Positions 38,165 through 49,355 are shown, counted from the stretch's first letter. The stretch: DNA of 64,000 nucleotides from Bacillota bacterium (GCA_016280895.1 JAEEHM010000093.1:1-64000); one strand, 5' to 3'. The notes: a model not told the origin generated them from the sequence alone. Program-made: numbers and translations.

Positions 38165-38932
38165 ATGAAAAAAATAGTTTTCTCTTTTGATGATGGACGC
38201 AAAGATACTTTTGATAATGCCATTACAGTTTTAGATAGATATGGCCTAAAAGCAACTATTAATATTGCTACAGACTTTATTCTACATCCAAGCGATTATA
38301 ATAATTTCTTGTCAGCAGGTGGATTACCTATGACTGTAGAAAATATTAAAGATATTCAAAGTAGGGGTTATGAAATTGCATGTCATGGAAATAAACATCA
38401 AAATTCAATGTCTGATGTGAAAGAAGGTATAAAAATTTTAGGCGATTGGGGTATAAAAACAGACTCTATTGGCTTTGCAAGCCCTTTTTCTAAGTTGACT
38501 GAAGAGGAAACATTGGATATAGATACTATGATAGGCAAAGAAATAGAATATATTAGAAGTGGAAGACAAGTTAGGAGAGAAGGCTTTATGTATTCTTGTT
38601 TATATGTACTTATGAATATTTTTAAGTCTAAATACTTATTCTATCGTCTTAATAAAAGATCTATAGTAAATTCACAAAAAACTAGATTTTTTTATGGAAT
38701 CACTATAACTAATAAGACTTCATATTCTCAAGTAAAATATTTGATAAATAAAATGCCAGAAGAATCTATTATCATCCTTATTTTTCATAGTATATTAAGG
38801 AAAGAAGATGTGGGATACGGATTGGATAAGTGGTATTGGGATATTGATAATTTTGAATCCTTATGTAAGTTTGCAAAGGAAAACAGTGATATTAATGTTG
38901 TGACAAATATGGAGGCTTTGAATGAAGACTAG
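38165..38932 (+). CDS. Polysaccharide deacetylase family protein
   Basis: MKKIVFSFDDGRKDTFDNAITVLDRYGLKATINIATDFI; EIACHGNKHQNSM. Confidence 0.85.
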   Translation: MKKIVFSFDDGRKDTFDNAITVLDRYGLKATINIATDFILHPSDYNNFLSAGGLPMTVENIKDIQSRGYEIACHGNKHQNSMSDVKEGIKILGDWGIKTDSIGFASPFSKLTEEETLDIDTMIGKEIEYIRSGRQVRREGFMYSCLYVLMNIFKSKYLFYRLNKRSIVNSQKTRFFYGITITNKTSYSQVKYLINKMPEESIIILIFHSILRKEDVGYGLDKWYWDIDNFESLCKFAKENSDINVVTNMEALNED

Positions 38933-39932
38933 TTTATATTTAGTTAATCAAGTTAAATATAGTGATGTTGATTATCATTTTGGCACCTTTTTTACATCGC
39001 CTGAATGGGTTTCCTTTCTTGAAAAAAATCAAAAAGCAACACCTATTGTGTTAAAATTGATGGATGATAAGAAAATAGTTGGATATTTTATTTCTCTAAA
39101 AATTAAAAAAATGGGTTTTAAAATAGTTGGTAGTCCTTTTGAGGGATGGCTAACGCCTGATATGGGTTTTATTAACGTAAATGATTTAGATTATTCAAAA
39201 GCGGTTTCAAGTATTGTGGATTATATCTTTCATAAGTTGAAATGTCATTATATTCAAATTTGTGACAAGCAAATTACAACAGATGTTGTTACTATTAAGC
39301 ATAAAATAGAGTATACACAGCTATTAAAAATTGATATTACAAAAAGTGAGGAAGAAATACTTGCGATGTTCACAAAAAATGGACGAAGAGATGTTAGAGC
39401 ATCTTCTAGAAAGGGTGTTAGGGTTATTAAAGTTCCTTTTGATAAAGAGTTTGTAGAAGTATATTATGATCAACTAATTGATGTTTTCGCAAAACAAGGA
39501 CTTAAACCAAATTATTCATTAAGAAAACTATATGATATGGTTGATTCATTGCAAAGTAAGCAAGAATCAGTATTAGCACTAGAGGCAATCAATGAATATG
39601 GAAAAATTATTGCTACTGTTTTTTCATTTGGAGAAAATGATTGGGCATATTATGTTGGTGCAGCAAGTTATAGAGTTTACCAAGGACAATTACCTAATGA
39701 AGCGTTATTTTGGGAATTTATCAAGTTTTGGAAAAATAGAGGTATTAAATATATTGACTTGATGGGATATAGAAAATATAAGTTGAAATATAATCCCGAA
39801 ATTACTAATCAACCAAGATTGGTTTTTCAAAAGATTCCTGGATTGTATTTTGGAAAAAAGGTGGCAAATAGAATTGTCCGTTTAGTAAGGAAAATAAAGG
39901 GGCTAACGATAAGAAAAAAAGGTGAAAAATAA
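38922..39932 (+). CDS. FemAB/GNAT-fold acyltransferase (exopolysaccharide-associated)
   Basis: FTKNGRRDVRASSRKGVRV, AYYVGAASYRVYQGQLPNEALFWEFIKFWKNRGIKYIDLMG. Confidence 0.8.
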   Translation: MKTSLYLVNQVKYSDVDYHFGTFFTSPEWVSFLEKNQKATPIVLKLMDDKKIVGYFISLKIKKMGFKIVGSPFEGWLTPDMGFINVNDLDYSKAVSSIVDYIFHKLKCHYIQICDKQITTDVVTIKHKIEYTQLLKIDITKSEEEILAMFTKNGRRDVRASSRKGVRVIKVPFDKEFVEVYYDQLIDVFAKQGLKPNYSLRKLYDMVDSLQSKQESVLALEAINEYGKIIATVFSFGENDWAYYVGAASYRVYQGQLPNEALFWEFIKFWKNRGIKYIDLMGYRKYKLKYNPEITNQPRLVFQKIPGLYFGKKVANRIVRLVRKIKGLTIRKKGEK

Positions 39933-41203
39933 TGAGAGTTTTGATAATTAGTTATGCTCCTCTATCATTGAAAAGCAATGGAGGAAAATCATTTCTTTCT
40001 CTTTTTTCAAATTTTAAAAAAGACCAATTAGTCCAATTTTATATTAATCCAAGCCTCCCTGAAAAATGCTGGTGTGAATCATATTACCAGCAAAAAGAGA
40101 GAGATTTAATAAATATTTTTAAAAATAAAAGAAAAAAGCACTCTATAACCCCAAAAGATGATGATTTTAATAGTAATACTTCAAAAAAAACGAAGAATCG
40201 ATATTTTAAATTATTTATAAGGGATATAGTGTGGAAACTGTTTTTTAAAATCAATGGAGAGTTTGAAATATGGGTAAAAAGATATGCTCCAGATATTATT
40301 TTCTCTGATACTGGCGATAGTTCTTTTTTATATAATCTTACAATAAAAATATCAAAAAGATTTAATATTCCTTTTGTAGGATATTTTGGTGATGATTATT
40401 ATTCATTAAAGGCAAAAAAACTTCAAGTTTTTAAGAGAATTGTATTAAACAATCATAAGAAAGTTTTAAAAAAATTCATTTCTCTAGGTGAAAAACATAT
40501 TTTTGTTAATGAATATTTTGAAACATTTTATAAAAACGAGTTCTCGATTGATGATGATAAGTTGATAACAATTTATAATGGATCAAATTTTGATTTTCAA
40601 AATAATTGCTCTCATGTCGAAGATAGAAATTCATTAATACTTAGTTATATAGGTAATATTAGTTTAAAACGTGATGAGAATATCATTTCTCTAGGAGAAG
40701 CATTAGACTTTATAAACAATAATTTGCACACAAATCATAAATTATTAGTCTACACTAGAATAAATGATGATTTTATATTAAGATGTAAAAAAGTGAATTC
40801 AATTAAGTTCATGGGAGCTATACCTGGAAAAGAAGTGAAAAGTGCTATAGAAAATAGTGATATATTAATTCACACTGAAAGTTTTAATAAAAATGAAATA
40901 GAGATGACTAAGTATTCGTTTTCTACAAAAATTGCAGATTCATTATCGAGTGGTAAATGCTTATTAGCATATGGTCCCCCAAATATTGCATCAATGGATT
41001 ATTTGATAAATAATAACTGTGCTTTTTGTATTGTCGATAAACAAAACTTGCTAAAAGGATTAAAAGAATTGCTAACGAATTGTGAATTAAGAAAAATGTA
41101 TGGAGAGATTGGAAAAAAAGTTGCTTATGATAATCACAATTCACAAAAGAATAGTGACAATATAAAAACTATTCTTGAAAGGATTATCAATAAAAGGAGT
41201 TAA
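39932..41203 (+). CDS. Glycosyltransferase
   Basis: PDIIFSDTGDSSFLYNL; C-terminal SYSFSTKIADSLSSGKCLLAYGPPNIASMDYL. Confidence 0.75.
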   Translation: MRVLIISYAPLSLKSNGGKSFLSLFSNFKKDQLVQFYINPSLPEKCWCESYYQQKERDLINIFKNKRKKHSITPKDDDFNSNTSKKTKNRYFKLFIRDIVWKLFFKINGEFEIWVKRYAPDIIFSDTGDSSFLYNLTIKISKRFNIPFVGYFGDDYYSLKAKKLQVFKRIVLNNHKKVLKKFISLGEKHIFVNEYFETFYKNEFSIDDDKLITIYNGSNFDFQNNCSHVEDRNSLILSYIGNISLKRDENIISLGEALDFINNNLHTNHKLLVYTRINDDFILRCKKVNSIKFMGAIPGKEVKSAIENSDILIHTESFNKNEIEMTKYSFSTKIADSLSSGKCLLAYGPPNIASMDYLINNNCAFCIVDKQNLLKGLKELLTNCELRKMYGEIGKKVAYDNHNSQKNSDNIKTILERIINKRS

Positions 41204-41205
41204 GA

Positions 41206-42420
41206 ATGAAAGTATTACAAATAAATAGTGATTTTAGGTTTGGAAGTACGGGAAAAATAACAGGAAGTTTACATGATTCTTTACTACAAAAAGGTATTGA
41301 TTCATATGTATGCTATGGGAGACCCAATGAAGATATTGAACCTAATACATATTCTACTATAAGTTCTTTTGGCTCAAAATTTCAACACCTTCTTTGTAAC
41401 ATATTTGGTGACCCTTATGCTTTTTGTTATCTCTCAACTTCTCGTGTGAAAAAATACATTAGGCAAATATCCCCAGATATAATACATATTCAATGTATCA
41501 ATGGTTATTTTGTTAATATTTATCAACTAATCAAGTGGTTGGCCACTAATAATTATAAAGTTGTTATTACGTTGCATGCAGAGTTTATGTATACTGGTGG
41601 TTGCGATCATTCATACGAGTGTGAAAAATGGAAAGGTAATTGCGAAAAATGCGCTCAGAAATGTAAAAAATCCCCTTTGCGTAATTTAAAATCATGGAAA
41701 ATCCATTCAAAACTGATGAATAGTTTTTCGCTTTTTCATACAGAGAATGTGCGAATTGTTTCTGTGTCAAAGTGGTTGATGCTAAGGGCAAAAGAGTCTT
41801 CAATTATGAAGAGATTTTCACACGCTTATGTGTTAAATGGTATTGATTCGTTTATTTTTACTAAACGTGAAAATAGATTAACTTGTATACCTTTTTCAGA
41901 TAATTATCTGCTATTTGTTACTGCTATGTTCAATGATAATTGTTATGATAATAAAGGTGGAAAATACATAATTAGTATTGCAAAAAAATTATTGGATGAA
42001 AAGAGTGATTTAAAAATAGTTGTTGTAGCATCATATTTCAATATAAAGGAAAAGTTGCCAAATAATGTTGTATTTTTGGGGAGGATAAAAGACCAAATGT
42101 CATTATCTCAATTATATACAAATGCATCAATTACACTTATAACAAGTAAAAGAGAAACTTATGGGATGACCGTTTCAGAAAGTTTAATGTGTGGAACGCC
42201 AGTTGTTGGGTTCAAAGCAGGAGCACCTGAAAGCTTTGCATTAAAAGATTATAGTTGCTTTGTAGATTATGGAGATATTGATGCTTTATATGATGCAATA
42301 AAACTATTTTTAAATAAAAAAATAAATAAAGATGAATTATCAAAAATAGCTATATCAAACTATTCAATGGAAAAAATGGTAGTAGATTATGTTAACATTT
42401 ATAAAGAATTAGGTGATTAA
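41206..42420 (+). CDS. Glycosyltransferase (GT4-like)
   Basis: DFRFGSTGKITGSLHDSLLQKGIDSYVCYGR; ITSKRETYGMTVSESLMCGTPVVGFKAGAPESF. Confidence 0.88.
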   Translation: MKVLQINSDFRFGSTGKITGSLHDSLLQKGIDSYVCYGRPNEDIEPNTYSTISSFGSKFQHLLCNIFGDPYAFCYLSTSRVKKYIRQISPDIIHIQCINGYFVNIYQLIKWLATNNYKVVITLHAEFMYTGGCDHSYECEKWKGNCEKCAQKCKKSPLRNLKSWKIHSKLMNSFSLFHTENVRIVSVSKWLMLRAKESSIMKRFSHAYVLNGIDSFIFTKRENRLTCIPFSDNYLLFVTAMFNDNCYDNKGGKYIISIAKKLLDEKSDLKIVVVASYFNIKEKLPNNVVFLGRIKDQMSLSQLYTNASITLITSKRETYGMTVSESLMCGTPVVGFKAGAPESFALKDYSCFVDYGDIDALYDAIKLFLNKKINKDELSKIAISNYSMEKMVVDYVNIYKELGD

Positions 42421-43492
42421 TATGTTTCATATAATATTCTTAGTTTTATTATTACTAGTTTATTCTTTCTTCCATTTTAGAGAAAAGCCAAATAGAAAAA
42501 TGGAAGTGGTAGCTATGTCACTAGTTATATTTCTTTTTGGAGCTTTAAGAGGAAAAAATGTTGGAATAGATGTGCATACATATTTTGACTATTATGAGCA
42601 ATGTGTAAGCATACCATTGGCTACTTTTTTTCAAAAATCAACTATTAATACATTTTATCAAAGAGATACTGGATTTTACATATTATTAAAATTGTTGACA
42701 TATGTATCCAGTAATCCACAATTAATGTTAGTTGTAATATCGGCATGGTTTTCTTTTGCGTTTGCTTATTTTGTTTATAATCAAAAAGGAAATACTTTTA
42801 TTATTTTTATAATGTTTATTACTTTTAGAATATATGCTTTCACATTAACAGGGCTAAGAGAAACAGTAGCCCTAGGCTTTATTTTGTTCGCTATTTGTCA
42901 ACTTCAAAAGCAAAAGATATTTAAATCGCTGCTACTCACAATTATGGCTTCTTTTTTTCACTTATCATCAATTGTATTTGTTTTGGCCATTATTTTAAGT
43001 TTTATTAAGAATTATAAGATTGTTTGTATTCTTATAATGGGGATGACCATTATTAATTTATTGACACAAAATCAATTAATTTACTATTTTTCTAAGGTGT
43101 TGTTGAATGGCCGTTACTCCCAATATGGTGAAAAAGCAGTTGGTCAAGCGATATCTTTTTCTTCTACATTCATAATATTTATAGTCTTTTATCTTTTTGT
43201 CCTGCTTAATAATAGAAAAATTAAGGAGAGTAATGAAATTATTAATGTGGACTTCAACACTATATCTTTAGGTATGGCCTTTCTTATTACTGGATTATCC
43301 GTAGACAATATTTTTAGACTGGGTTATTATTTTATCTTTTTATTATTTCCTTTATTTGATGTATCTATTAATTATTTTGCTAATAAAAAAACAGCAATTA
43401 TTGTGAAAGTTATTATTTGTTTGTTACTAGCTACACAGTATATAATTCTCGGGCCAGGTGCTGGCGTAACAGACTATAATTTCTTTTGGTAA
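42413..43492 (+). CDS. EpsG family polysaccharide polymerase (Wzy-like)
   Basis: Multi-TM; RGKNVGIDVHTYFDYYEQ and TGLRETVALGFILFA pattern. Confidence 0.82.
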   Translation: MINMFHIIFLVLLLLVYSFFHFREKPNRKMEVVAMSLVIFLFGALRGKNVGIDVHTYFDYYEQCVSIPLATFFQKSTINTFYQRDTGFYILLKLLTYVSSNPQLMLVVISAWFSFAFAYFVYNQKGNTFIIFIMFITFRIYAFTLTGLRETVALGFILFAICQLQKQKIFKSLLLTIMASFFHLSSIVFVLAIILSFIKNYKIVCILIMGMTIINLLTQNQLIYYFSKVLLNGRYSQYGEKAVGQAISFSSTFIIFIVFYLFVLLNNRKIKESNEIINVDFNTISLGMAFLITGLSVDNIFRLGYYFIFLLFPLFDVSINYFANKKTAIIVKVIICLLLATQYIILGPGAGVTDYNFFW

Positions 43493-43534
43493 CTAGGCTT
43501 TGGCCCTTTTTATTAATAACGAAGGAGAGAATGT

Positions 43535-44662
43535 ATGAAAAAATGTCTGTTAATATCATATTTTTATAGTGACAATTTAGGAGATATTTGTATTAGTAAC
43601 AAAATTGAAAGCGAAGTAAAAAAATATTTTGAAATAACAAAGTATCATATAAATGGAAATATAAATATAGAAAAAAGGAAAAAAAATGCTCATAAAAAAA
43701 ATAAAATAATTACCATAATGAGAAAAATCAAACTTGGTTTTTTATATGATTTTTACTCAAAAATTAAAATCAAATCAAGAGTAAACTATGAACTGTCAAA
43801 GATGTCTTTCGACTGTGCGATTTTTGGTGGAGGAAATTTATTATTTGAAACAACATATAATTCAAAATATATTAAAAATATAGAAAATATTTGTAATTTT
43901 TTAAGAAAACATAATATTCCATATATTTTCTCATCTATAGGTGCTGGTCCTTTTTTTAATAAGGCCCAAAAAGCGCGTGCAATTAGACTAGTTTCAAATA
44001 GTTTTTATTCTTCTTTTAGAGATGAAGCTTCTTATAGATTATTATACGACGATAGTAACAAAGAAAAAATGTATATTACATCTGATCCAGTTTTAAGTTG
44101 CAATATAACTACTAATAGGGTAAAAAAAACAAATTATATTTTAATTAATATTATAAATATTGATTTATTTTTTAATAATTATGATAAGGAAAAAATGGTT
44201 AAAAAATTAATAGACATAATAAAACAAATTAGCGTGAGCAGATGTAAAAAAATATGTATTTTTTCATCTGATAAAGCAGATTATCCACTATTAAATGTTA
44301 TTTACATGTGCTTAAATAAGGATGGTATAGATGTGGAACTTGAATTTATAGAGACAGTTCAGGATTTATTTGACTTAATTTCAGGTGCAGATTTTATTAT
44401 TGCTTCAAGGATGCATTCTTTAATTATTTCATATTTGTTAAATAAAGAGTTTCTATCATTGTCTTGGTCTGAAAAAGTAAATTCATTTATGAATATAATA
44501 GAAATGAATGAAAGAAATATTAAATATGAAGATGTATCTTTTGATGATATAGATTCCTTAATGGATAAAAAGATAGTTTATAATAAAAAACAAATAGAAA
44601 AATTACGAAAACTATATAAAGAGGAAGTCGAAAGAATTGAATCATTCGAAAGAAACATATGA
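43535..44662 (+). CDS. Polysaccharide pyruvyl transferase family protein
   Basis: YFYSDNLGDICISNKI, CAIFGGGNLLFE, SSIGAGPFF, FIIASRMHSLIISYL. Confidence 0.88.
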   Translation: MKKCLLISYFYSDNLGDICISNKIESEVKKYFEITKYHINGNINIEKRKKNAHKKNKIITIMRKIKLGFLYDFYSKIKIKSRVNYELSKMSFDCAIFGGGNLLFETTYNSKYIKNIENICNFLRKHNIPYIFSSIGAGPFFNKAQKARAIRLVSNSFYSSFRDEASYRLLYDDSNKEKMYITSDPVLSCNITTNRVKKTNYILINIINIDLFFNNYDKEKMVKKLIDIIKQISVSRCKKICIFSSDKADYPLLNVIYMCLNKDGIDVELEFIETVQDLFDLISGADFIIASRMHSLIISYLLNKEFLSLSWSEKVNSFMNIIEMNERNIKYEDVSFDDIDSLMDKKIVYNKKQIEKLRKLYKEEVERIESFERNI

Positions 44663-44683
44663 TTATTATAATTGGAGATAAAA

Positions 44684-46228
44684 ATGAGAATTAAAAGTGA
44701 TATTCAAATCAAAGTTGGAGCTATACTATCATATGTTCAAATGGGAATTAGTATTTTAGTGACGCTATTATATACTCCTTTAATGATTAATGTTTTAGGT
44801 AAAAGTGAATATGGTTTATATAATACTGTTGCATCAACAATATCTTTGCTTTCCATTTTAAATCTAGGGTTTAACAGTAGTTATATTAAGTTTTATTCAC
44901 TTTATAAAAAAAATGATGAACTTGAGAAAATAAAGAAATTAAATGGATTGTTTCTTGTTATCTTTATTATTATTGGTATTATTGCATTCGTATGTGGATT
45001 TTTTATAACATTTAACTTAGATTTGGTATTTAAAGACGGACTAAGCGTAGAAGAGTATCTACTGGCAAAAAAACTAATGATAATATTGACAATAAACCTA
45101 ACCATATCCTTTCCAATGAGTGTTTTTAGTAATATCATTTCTGCACATGAAAGATTTGTGGTTTTAAAGAGTATATCGATATTAAAAACTGTTGCCACCC
45201 CAATTTTATCAGTACCACTTTTATTACTGGGATACGGGTCATATGGAATTGTTTTGGTGACTCTAATTATTTCTTTGCTTACGGACATTATATATGTTTT
45301 ATATTGTTTAATTAAATTGAAAATAAGATTTATTTTTAAACAATATGATAAGAATATAATTAAAGAATTAGTTGTATTTACTAGCTTTATTGCAATTAAT
45401 TTATTAGTTGACCAAATTAACTGGAATGTTGATAAGATAATATTAGGAAGATATAGGGGAACAGATGCAGTGGCTATTTATTCTGTGGGATATACATTGT
45501 TTACATTTTTTCAATTGTTTACAGGCTCTATGTCTTCATTATTTACGCCAAAAGTGCATAGAATCGTTAACGAGACAAGTGGTAAAGAACAAAAAATACT
45601 ATTAACTGATTTGTTTACAAAAGTTGCGAGAGTGCAATTTTTAATTGCAGGATTAATAATTACTGGTCTGATTTTTTTTGGGATGAATTTCATATGTGAT
45701 TATTGGGCGGGAAGTGATTATTATGAATCCTATTATGTTATGTTATTATTATGTATACCAGCGATTATTCCGATGACACAGAATATAGGTATTGAAATTC
45801 AAAGAGCTCAAAATAGACACAAATTTAGAAGTGTTGCATATTTAATAATGGCAGTTTTAAACGTTGTTCTGTCAATTAATTTATGTAAAAAATATGGTCC
45901 TATAGGCTCTGCAATAGGAACTGCAATTTCGTTATTAATTGGGCCAGGGCTTATTATTAATATTTACTATCAAAAGCGATGTAATATTAGTATTATTTCT
46001 TATTGGAATAATATTTTTCGATTGTGTTTAGGTTTAATAATCCCTTGTATTGTTGGCTTTTTTATATATAAATATTCAGACTTAAGTAATATATGGACAT
46101 TTATTATTTGTATCTTTGTTTATTCAATTACATATTGTTTGTCAATGTGGTTTATTGCTATGAACGAATATGAAAAAAAATTAGTTAAAACTCCAATTTA
46201 CAGGCTTTTTAATAAGAATAATAACTGA
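44684..46228 (+). CDS. Oligosaccharide flippase (Wzx-like, MATE/MVF superfamily)
   Basis: Multi-TM; IKVGAILSYVQMGISILVTLLYTPLMINVLGKSEYGLYNTV; track start 44672. Confidence 0.9.
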   Translation: MRIKSDIQIKVGAILSYVQMGISILVTLLYTPLMINVLGKSEYGLYNTVASTISLLSILNLGFNSSYIKFYSLYKKNDELEKIKKLNGLFLVIFIIIGIIAFVCGFFITFNLDLVFKDGLSVEEYLLAKKLMIILTINLTISFPMSVFSNIISAHERFVVLKSISILKTVATPILSVPLLLLGYGSYGIVLVTLIISLLTDIIYVLYCLIKLKIRFIFKQYDKNIIKELVVFTSFIAINLLVDQINWNVDKIILGRYRGTDAVAIYSVGYTLFTFFQLFTGSMSSLFTPKVHRIVNETSGKEQKILLTDLFTKVARVQFLIAGLIITGLIFFGMNFICDYWAGSDYYESYYVMLLLCIPAIIPMTQNIGIEIQRAQNRHKFRSVAYLIMAVLNVVLSINLCKKYGPIGSAIGTAISLLIGPGLIINIYYQKRCNISIISYWNNIFRLCLGLIIPCIVGFFIYKYSDLSNIWTFIICIFVYSITYCLSMWFIAMNEYEKKLVKTPIYRLFNKNNN

Positions 46229-46266
46229 TTATCTTTTTAAATTATTTATGAAAATGAGGTAAATGT

Positions 46267-47307
46267 ATGTCAATTTTTAAAAATAAAGTTTTAATGATTA
46301 CAGGTGGTACTGGATCTTTTGGCAATGCAGTATTAAATAGATTTTTGCCATCTGATATTGCTGAAATACGAATTTTTTCTCGAGATGAAAAGAAACAAGA
46401 TGATATGAGACATGAATATCAAGCTAAATATCCTGAATATGCTAATAAGATTAAATTCTATATTGGCGATGTTAGAAATTTAGAATCATGTAGAAGTGCT
46501 ATGTATGGAGTAGACTATATATTCCATGCGGCTGCTTTAAAACAAGTGCCATCTTGTGAATTTTTCCCAATGGAAGCTGTAAAAACAAATGTTATTGGTA
46601 CAGATAATGTATTAACTGCCGCAATTGAAGCAGGTGTTAAATGTGTTATTTGTTTATCTACTGATAAAGCAGCATATCCAATTAATGCTATGGGTATCAC
46701 AAAAGCAATTGAAGAAAAGATTGCTGTTGCTAAATCTAGAAATAGCGGTAATACTAGAATTTGTTGCACAAGATATGGAAATGTAATGTGCTCACGTGGT
46801 TCTGTTATTCCACTATGGATTGATCAAATTAAACAAGGTTTACCTATTACTATTACAGAACCTTCAATGACAAGATTTATTATGTCACTTGATGAAGCTG
46901 TTGATCTTGTATTATTCGCATTTGAGCATGGTGAAAATGGAGATATCTTAGTTCAAAAAGCTCCAGCTTGTACTATAAAGACACAAGCAGAAGCTGTATG
47001 TGAATTATTTGGTGGCAAGAAAGAAGATATTAGAGTAATCGGTATTAGACATGGTGAAAAATTATATGAAACATTACTTACAAATGAGGAATGTGCTAAA
47101 GCCGTAGATATGGGTAATTTCTTTAGAGTTCCTGCTGATAATCGTGGATTAAATTATGATAAGTATTTTACAGAAGGTAATGTTGAAAGAAACACATTGA
47201 CTGAGTTTAATTCTAATAACACAAAGAGATTGAATCTTAAAGAAACAAAAGAAAAAATTGCTTCACTTGAATATATTCAAGAAGAACTTAAAAAGATGGA
47301 GAAATAG
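46267..47307 (+). CDS. CapE/FnlA-like polysaccharide biosynthesis epimerase/dehydratase
   Basis: VLMITGGTGSFGNAVLNRF, FSRDEKKQDDMRHEY, HAAALKQVPSCEFFPMEAVKTNVIGT. Confidence 0.93.
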   Translation: MSIFKNKVLMITGGTGSFGNAVLNRFLPSDIAEIRIFSRDEKKQDDMRHEYQAKYPEYANKIKFYIGDVRNLESCRSAMYGVDYIFHAAALKQVPSCEFFPMEAVKTNVIGTDNVLTAAIEAGVKCVICLSTDKAAYPINAMGITKAIEEKIAVAKSRNSGNTRICCTRYGNVMCSRGSVIPLWIDQIKQGLPITITEPSMTRFIMSLDEAVDLVLFAFEHGENGDILVQKAPACTIKTQAEAVCELFGGKKEDIRVIGIRHGEKLYETLLTNEECAKAVDMGNFFRVPADNRGLNYDKYFTEGNVERNTLTEFNSNNTKRLNLKETKEKIASLEYIQEELKKMEK

Positions 47308-47308
47308 G

Positions 47309-48163
47309 ATGAGATTTTTAATTTGCGGATGCAATGGAATGGCTGGACATACTATATCTTTGTATTTAAAAGAGCAAGGACATTATGTGTTTGGCTTTGA
47401 TAGAAATAAATCTAATTTAATAGATTCGGTTGCTGGTGATGCATGTGATAAAGAATTTGTTAAAAACTTAGTATTATCAGGAAATTATGATACAGTAATA
47501 AATTGTATTGGAATATTAAACCAAGCAGCAGAAGATAATAAAGCACTTGCAACATATCTTAATTCATATTTTCCTCATTTTTTAGCTGATATTACTAAAG
47601 ACACTAACATACAAGTAATTCATATGTCTACTGACTGTGTATTTAGTGGTAAAAGAGGAGAATATACAGAGAATGATTTTCAAGATGGAACTACTTTCTA
47701 TGATAGAAGTAAGGCCCTTGGAGAATTAAATGATAATAAGAATATCACATTAAGAAATTCTATTGTCGGACCTGATATTAATCCAAAAGGAATCGGATTA
47801 TTAAATTGGTTTATGCAACAAAAAGAAGAAATTAATGGATATACAAAAGCAATGTGGACAGGACAAACTACATTACAACTTGCTAAAACTATGGAATATG
47901 CAGCGATTCATAGATCAAGTGGATTAGTAAATGCTGTACCTGACCATTCTATTTCTAAATGTGATTTATGTGGATTATTTAATAAATATCTAAGAAATAA
48001 TAAAATAATCATTCATCCAGTAGATGGAATTAATGCAGATAAGAGTTTAAAAAGAACAAATTTTAAATTTGATTATTTAATTCCTGATTATGAAACACAA
48101 ATAAAAGAATTATCAGAATGGATATATAAACATAAAGAATTATATCCTCATTATAATTTATAA
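47309..48163 (+). CDS. RmlD-like SDR family reductase
   Basis: LICGCNGMAGHTISLYLKEQGH, NCIGILNQAAEDNK, HMSTDCVFSGKRGEYTENDF; 284 aa, no obvious cupin extension; track start 47258. Confidence 0.87.
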   Translation: MRFLICGCNGMAGHTISLYLKEQGHYVFGFDRNKSNLIDSVAGDACDKEFVKNLVLSGNYDTVINCIGILNQAAEDNKALATYLNSYFPHFLADITKDTNIQVIHMSTDCVFSGKRGEYTENDFQDGTTFYDRSKALGELNDNKNITLRNSIVGPDINPKGIGLLNWFMQQKEEINGYTKAMWTGQTTLQLAKTMEYAAIHRSSGLVNAVPDHSISKCDLCGLFNKYLRNNKIIIHPVDGINADKSLKRTNFKFDYLIPDYETQIKELSEWIYKHKELYPHYNL

Positions 48164-48176
48164 AAGGAGATTTTCC

Positions 48177-49301
48177 ATGAGTAAATTAAAATTAATGACA
48201 ATTGTGGGTACTAGACCAGAAATCATTAAAATGTCAGCAATTATTAAAAAATGTGACAAATACTTTGATCATGTTTTAGTTCATACTGGCCAAAACTATG
48301 ATTATCAATTAAATCAAGTTTTCTTTAATGATTTAGGTTTGAGAGAACCAGATTATTATCTAGGCGTTGTTGGAAATGATTTAGGAGAAACAATGGGAAA
48401 TGTTATTGCTAAATCATATAAATTAATGAGTGAAGTAAAACCAGATGCTATAATTGTATTAGGTGATACTAATTCTTGTTTATGTGTACTTGCTGCTAAG
48501 AGATTACATATACCAGTTTTTCATATGGAAGCTGGTAACAGATGCAAAGATGAAAATTTACCAGAAGAAGTAATAAGAAGAATTGTAGATGTAACATCAG
48601 ATGTCAATTTATGTTATTCTGAACATGCAAGAAGATATATTTTAGATAGTGGTGTTAAACCAGAATACACATTTGTTGTTGGATCTCCAATGACTGAAGT
48701 ATTAAATGGATGTATTGATAAAGTTAATAATTCTAAAATATTAGAAGAACTAGGATTAAAGAAGAATGGATATATTTTGCTTTCTGCTCATAGAGAAGAA
48801 AATATTGATAATGAAGCTAATTTCTTTAGCTTAATGAATGCTGTAAATGCAATGGCAGAAAAATATGATATGCCAATTCTTTATAGTTGTCACCCGCGTT
48901 CTAAAAAATATATTGAAGCAAGGGGATTTAAATTTGATAAGAGAGTAATACAACATCAACCACTAGGTTTCTTTGATTACAATAAACTTCAACAAAATGC
49001 TTTTTGTGTAGTTTCTGATAGTGGAACTATACCTGAAGAAGGTTCATATTTTAAATTTCCCGCAGTATCAGTAAGAACATCTACTGAAAGACCAGAAGCT
49101 ATGGACAAAGGAGTGTTTGTGATAGGATCAATATCTACTGAAAAAGTATTACAAGCAGTAGACTTAGCAGTAGAAATGCATAAGAATGGTGATGATGGAT
49201 TAACTGTACCAGCATATGCTGATGAAAATGTATCAACAAAAGTTATTAAGATTATTCAAAGTTATACTGGAATCATCAATAAGATGGTTTGGAAAAAATG
49301 A
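48177..49301 (+). CDS. UDP-N-acetylglucosamine 2-epimerase (non-hydrolysing), CapG/FnlC-like
   Basis: IVGTRPEIIKMSAII, HTGQNYDYQLNQVFFNDL, HMEAGNRCKDENLPEEVIRRIVD, SDSGTIPEEGSYFKFPAVSVRTSTERPEA. Confidence 0.93.
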   Translation: MSKLKLMTIVGTRPEIIKMSAIIKKCDKYFDHVLVHTGQNYDYQLNQVFFNDLGLREPDYYLGVVGNDLGETMGNVIAKSYKLMSEVKPDAIIVLGDTNSCLCVLAAKRLHIPVFHMEAGNRCKDENLPEEVIRRIVDVTSDVNLCYSEHARRYILDSGVKPEYTFVVGSPMTEVLNGCIDKVNNSKILEELGLKKNGYILLSAHREENIDNEANFFSLMNAVNAMAEKYDMPILYSCHPRSKKYIEARGFKFDKRVIQHQPLGFFDYNKLQQNAFCVVSDSGTIPEEGSYFKFPAVSVRTSTERPEAMDKGVFVIGSISTEKVLQAVDLAVEMHKNGDDGLTVPAYADENVSTKVIKIIQSYTGIINKMVWKK

Positions 49302-49355
49302 AAGAATTAAAAAAGGTTGTAAGTTTAAGCAAAAGAGGAAGGGAAAATGATAAAA

